Assembly (NCBI GenBank): GCA_013153755.1
Contig: JAADDU010000135.1
Span: 1-8,317, forward strand
Direction of reading: 5' to 3'
Length of the DNA: 8,317 bases
From: Campylobacterota bacterium
GTDB lineage: Bacteria > Campylobacterota > Campylobacteria > Campylobacterales > Sulfurimonadaceae
Shown: one piece after another, positions 5,915 through 8,317 of the stretch
Position numbering within the stretch: the stretch's first letter is position 1
Layout of the letters: the number at the start of each line of letters is the position of its first letter
Made by a program: the position numbers and the translations under genes
The notes under the pieces: model-generated
The model's input: the letters and a program-made list of their open reading frames with translations, nothing else
The model's database searches: none
Told to the model about the DNA's origin: nothing

Positions 5915-7079
5915 TATAAAAGTAGCATAAACTCTCTTTTTTTTGTGGCCTTTTAAATTTTGTTTTGTTATTTAGATGAAATTCAACCTCTTTGTTATAC
6001 TTTTTCTTTAATTTTAAGAATATTTTTCTCTCTTTTCCAGAAAGTTGTTTTGTGGTAATTTGAACAACTTTAAGAGGATTGATGGCACGACCTCGTTTTC
6101 TAAGCTCAAAATGAAGATGTGGACCAGTTGAACGACCTGTTGTTCCAACATAACCTATCAACTGCCCTTTTTTAACCCTCTTACCTTTTTTTACACTACT
6201 GCGAATAGATTTCATATGAGCATATCTTGTTTCATATCCATCTCCATGACGAATCTTAACAAGTTTACCGTAAGTACCCATCCATGTCGCATATGTAACT
6301 ACTCCATCTCCTGCTGCATATATAGGTGTGCCACTTCTTGCTGCATAATCAACTCCAAGATGTGCTTTCCATTTATGAAGTACAGGGTGCCACCTTCTTT
6401 TACTAAAATAAGAAGAGATTCTAGCACCTCTAACAGGTCTAGCCAATAAAAAACTCTCAACTTGATGAGCTTTTTTATCATAATATCTATCATCCTCATT
6501 TAGATAAATATAGTGTTTTTTACCACGAAGCTCAATCATAGCAACTTTTAGTTTTGGCATGGAAAAAGGTCTTCCTAATCTATACCTTTGCTCATAAAGC
6601 ATAACAAGCTCATCCCCTTTTTTTAAATCCCTTTTGAAATTTAGTGAGTTTTTAAAACTTGATATAAATATATTTGCTAGTTTTTTTGAGCCTGTTGCTT
6701 TAACTATGTCATAGTATGGCGAACTGTTTATAGTTAGATAAAAGGCTTCTGTTTTTGTCTCACTTATTATAGGTATAGGTTCAAAATGGTAAGTACCTTT
6801 ATATTTATATATATGAATTTGTAGTTCACTATTTAAAGGTAGTAAAACCTGCTCTATATCACCTATATCATCTCTAAGAATTTGACAGTGTACACCACTC
6901 ATCATCTCCTCTGTTAGCCTTTGGTCATCTTTATCCAAGTTATAATATAATGCTTTTAAAGGAAGGTCGTTTTTTTCTAAAAAAGTGAGGTATGTTTCAC
7001 CATTAGCCCATCTAAACCTCTCAACTTCTGCACCAAAGAGAGTAGTAACAAGTAAAAAAAGTATAAAAAATCGTATCAT
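5895..7079 (-). CDS. csd3: Periplasmic M23 peptidoglycan endopeptidase, Csd3/HdpA-like
   Basis: 394 residues, close to H. pylori Csd3 (about 400). A signal peptide is visible at 1-17 (hydrophobic core FFILFLLVTTLFG, cleavage after Ala17). Residues about 20-210 form the N-terminal regulatory domains; residues about 215-340 are the LytM/M23 domain. Zinc ligands are H240 and D244 (HLGVD) and H323 (HLHFE), with H288 (YAHM) and H321 as catalytic residues, all intact. A lysine-rich tail with two cysteines (C385, C393) follows. In H. pylori Csd3 (HP0506) is a D,D-endopeptidase/carboxypeptidase that loosens crosslinks and sets helical shape, and its N-terminal domain blocks the active site until activated. 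Neighbours support orthology: a PgbA-domain gene diverges at 7171 and glcD follows. It leads a two-gene unit with NUDIX. Confidence 0.93.
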   Translation of the reverse strand: MIRFFILFLLVTTLFGAEVERFRWANGETYLTFLEKNDLPLKALYYNLDKDDQRLTEEMMSGVHCQILRDDIGDIEQVLLPLNSELQIHIYKYKGTYHFEPIPIISETKTEAFYLTINSSPYYDIVKATGSKKLANIFISSFKNSLNFKRDLKKGDELVMLYEQRYRLGRPFSMPKLKVAMIELRGKKHYIYLNEDDRYYDKKAHQVESFLLARPVRGARISSYFSKRRWHPVLHKWKAHLGVDYAARSGTPIYAAGDGVVTYATWMGTYGKLVKIRHGDGYETRYAHMKSIRSSVKKGKRVKKGQLIGYVGTTGRSTGPHLHFELRKRGRAINPLKVVQITTKQLSGKERKIFLKLKKKYNKEVEFHLNNKTKFKRPQKKESLCYFYNGKTCE

Positions 7080-7136
7080 AAATGTTAAACCTAAAAATAA
7101 TTTTCGTAACCTTATCCAAAATTGGCTTAGTTAAGA

Positions 7137-7142
7137 TATAAT
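7137..7142 (+). promoter_or_regulatory. Sigma-70 -10 box for the PgbA-domain/glcD unit
   Basis: A perfect TATAAT 28 nt before the ATG at 7171, with a plausible start near 7149. No clear -35 hexamer is seen. It lies in the 91-bp divergent gap shared with the M23 peptidase; for that gene I could not pick out a convincing promoter. Confidence 0.6.
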
Positions 7143-7170
7143 CGCATAGATATTACTATAAAGAAGATAA

Positions 7171-7953
7171 ATGAAATATATAATTTTAATAATGTTTGCT
7201 ATTTTGCAACTAAATGCCAGTGTAGTAAAAGTACCTCTTGTTGGAGTAGATTTACAAAACAATCAAGTGAGTGTAAAAGTAGATAATATAGATGTTGGTT
7301 TGAGTGGCTTTATTGTTCATAAAATCTCAAAAGAACATAGTGTGATTTTAAAAAATGCTGTAGTAGATAGTTTTGATGCTAGCACAAAGATAGCAACACT
7401 AAAAGTTTCTGATTATGATGCTCTTAGAAACAACTCATTACCAAGTGGCAAGTGGAGTGTTAGTGTAGGAGATACAGCAGTTTTAGCTTTTGGTTACACA
7501 AGAGGTCTCTTAATCGCTCCAAATGAAGATATACACTATAGAATAAAAAAAAGTGTAAAAAATCTCCAATGGATACACCCAGATTTATTTGCGACTGTTT
7601 TATCTTTTAATGGACATCCAAGTCCACTTAGAGAAGATTTTAAAGAGTTTTCTATATCAACTTCTGTTGGACTTGTATTTATCTACATAGATCAAAAAGT
7701 CTTTACTATAGATGCAAAAAGTTTTAAAATTTTAAGTATTTCAGATGCTAAATTAAAACAAGATACTACAAAGTTACCATTTTACACAAGAGTACAAAAG
7801 ATAGAAACATCTTGGTGGAAATTATGGGGAGATGGAGTTAATGAAGTTAAAGCTTATGAGCCTTATTACTACCAAATGCTTTTAGATGCAAATCCAAATA
7901 ATCAAGAGTTAAAAAAACTGATAAACAACTTTAATCTTAAGGCTTCAAAATGA
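7171..7953 (+). CDS. Secreted protein with PgbA N-terminal domain
   Basis: 260 residues. Signal peptide 1-16 (MKYIILIMFAILQLNA, cleavage after Ala16), so exported. The mature protein matches the N-terminal domain of H. pylori plasminogen-binding protein PgbA (HP0508) as I recall it: an opening SVVKVPLVGVDLQNNQVSVKV strand set, VGDTAVLAFGYTRGLLIAPN, the core helix PDLFATVLSFNGHPSPLREDF, and QKIETSWWKLWG near the end. H. pylori PgbA is about 450 residues; the extra C-terminal part is absent here, so this is the core domain alone. Its biochemical role is unknown, and plasminogen binding should not be assumed for an environmental organism. Start ATG with a weak AAGAAG upstream. Its TGA overlaps the glcD ATG (ATGA), so the two are co-transcribed. 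Confidence 0.85.
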   Translation: MKYIILIMFAILQLNASVVKVPLVGVDLQNNQVSVKVDNIDVGLSGFIVHKISKEHSVILKNAVVDSFDASTKIATLKVSDYDALRNNSLPSGKWSVSVGDTAVLAFGYTRGLLIAPNEDIHYRIKKSVKNLQWIHPDLFATVLSFNGHPSPLREDFKEFSISTSVGLVFIYIDQKVFTIDAKSFKILSISDAKLKQDTTKLPFYTRVQKIETSWWKLWGDGVNEVKAYEPYYYQMLLDANPNNQELKKLINNFNLKASK

Positions 7954-8317
7954 TAGATACAAAAGATATAAATTATTTTAAAAATATAGTTGGCGAAGAA
8001 AACATATATAGTGATAAGGCTCACCTTATAGCTTACTCTTACGATGCTACAAGGGAGCATTTTGAGCCAGATGCAGTGATATTTCCTCGCCATGAACAAG
8101 ATATTAGCGACATACTAAAATACTGTAATGAGAAAAAAATTATCATAGTGGCTCGTGGAGCTGGAAGTGGTTTTACAGGGGGAGCATTACCTAGTAGTGG
8201 TGGAGTTGTTCTTGCTATGGAAAAACATATGAACAAAATCTTAGAGATAGATGTTAAAAATATGGTAGCAGTTGTTCAACCTGGTGTTATAAATATGGAC
8301 CTGCAAAGAGCTGTGGA
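7950..8317 (+). CDS. glcD: GlcD-like FAD-linked oxidase, 5' part (continues past window)
   Basis: 122 complete codons from the ATG at 7950, with the window ending inside the next codon. The start overlaps the preceding stop as ATGA, and AAGG (7939-7942) lies 7 nt upstream within the preceding gene. The N-terminal helix is followed by the PCMH-type FAD-binding fold: SYDATREHFEPDAVIFPRH, then the pyrophosphate loop RGAGSGFTGGALP (69-81), GGVVLAM and MVAVVQPGV. This is the glycolate oxidase GlcD / D-lactate dehydrogenase family, which oxidises 2-hydroxy acids and passes electrons to the membrane chain, usually with iron-sulphur partners. The substrate cannot be decided from this part. H. pylori has glcD (HP0509) directly after pgbA, which supports the assignment. 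Confidence 0.93.
   Translation, partial: MIDTKDINYFKNIVGEENIYSDKAHLIAYSYDATREHFEPDAVIFPRHEQDISDILKYCNEKKIIIVARGAGSGFTGGALPSSGGVVLAMEKHMNKILEIDVKNMVAVVQPGVINMDLQRAV

Noticed and set aside
7116..7125. CCAA-AA-TTGG in the divergent gap as a possible operator.
   Set aside because: Only four paired bases per arm and no matching second copy; likely chance in AT-rich DNA.
7902..8236. Open frames on the - strand opposite the pgbA-domain/glcD junction.
   Set aside because: They oppose the conserved FAD-binding frame of glcD and carry no recognisable motif.

Overview
The window looks like chromosomal DNA from a member of the Campylobacterota, most likely a free-living Sulfurimonas- or Sulfurovum-like lineage. 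The DNA is AT-rich and densely coded. The gene content fits this phylum: a YajQ protein, a fliD-fliS-fliT-like flagellar cluster under sigma-28-type promoters, a Csd3/HdpA-like M23 peptidase, a PgbA N-terminal-domain protein and a GlcD-like flavoprotein. The order peptidase - NUDIX - PgbA-domain - glcD resembles, from memory, the HP0506-HP0509 neighbourhood of Helicobacter pylori. The genus is an inference; no rRNA is present to confirm it.

Layout. Bases 1-967 (+): the 3' end of yajQ, then, 8 bp later, an unnamed protein with an N-terminal helix-turn-helix and a long coiled coil. Its last bases overlap the convergent gene at 959-2899 (-), and both stop codons sit in a perfect 10-bp palindrome. 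The 959-2899 gene encodes a 646-residue membrane protein with two DUF1538 repeats exactly 260 residues apart, a His-rich linker and a C-terminal PII-like domain. A tRNA-Ser(GGA) lies at 3033-3119 (+) behind a perfect TATAAT. Bases 3135-5225 (-) hold the flagellar cap gene fliD, the flagellin chaperone fliS and a small FliT-like gene. Bases 5321-7079 (-) hold an overlapping NUDIX hydrolase and periplasmic M23 endopeptidase. From a divergent start at 7171 (+) come a secreted PgbA-domain protein and the 5' part of a glcD-like oxidase, which share an ATGA overlap.

How the genes work together. FliD caps the growing flagellar filament, FliS protects flagellin before export, and the FliT-like protein probably chaperones FliD or FliS. 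Two matches to TAAA-N15-GYCGATAT, one before fliD and one before fliS, point to late-class (FliA) control of the set. The M23 enzyme acts on peptidoglycan in the periplasm, and the NUDIX enzyme probably hydrolyses a nucleoside-diphosphate sugar in the cytoplasm. The DUF1538-PII protein is probably a cation transporter or antiporter with its own nucleotide-sensing domain.

The best candidates for under-described biology are the fused DUF1538-DUF1538-PII transporter, the YajQ/helix-turn-helix-coiled-coil pair (a possible cyclic-di-GMP effector with its DNA-binding partner), and the stop-codon palindrome between those two units. I see no CRISPR array, insertion sequence, phage gene or other mobile element. 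No stretch of 300 bases or more lacks a gene.
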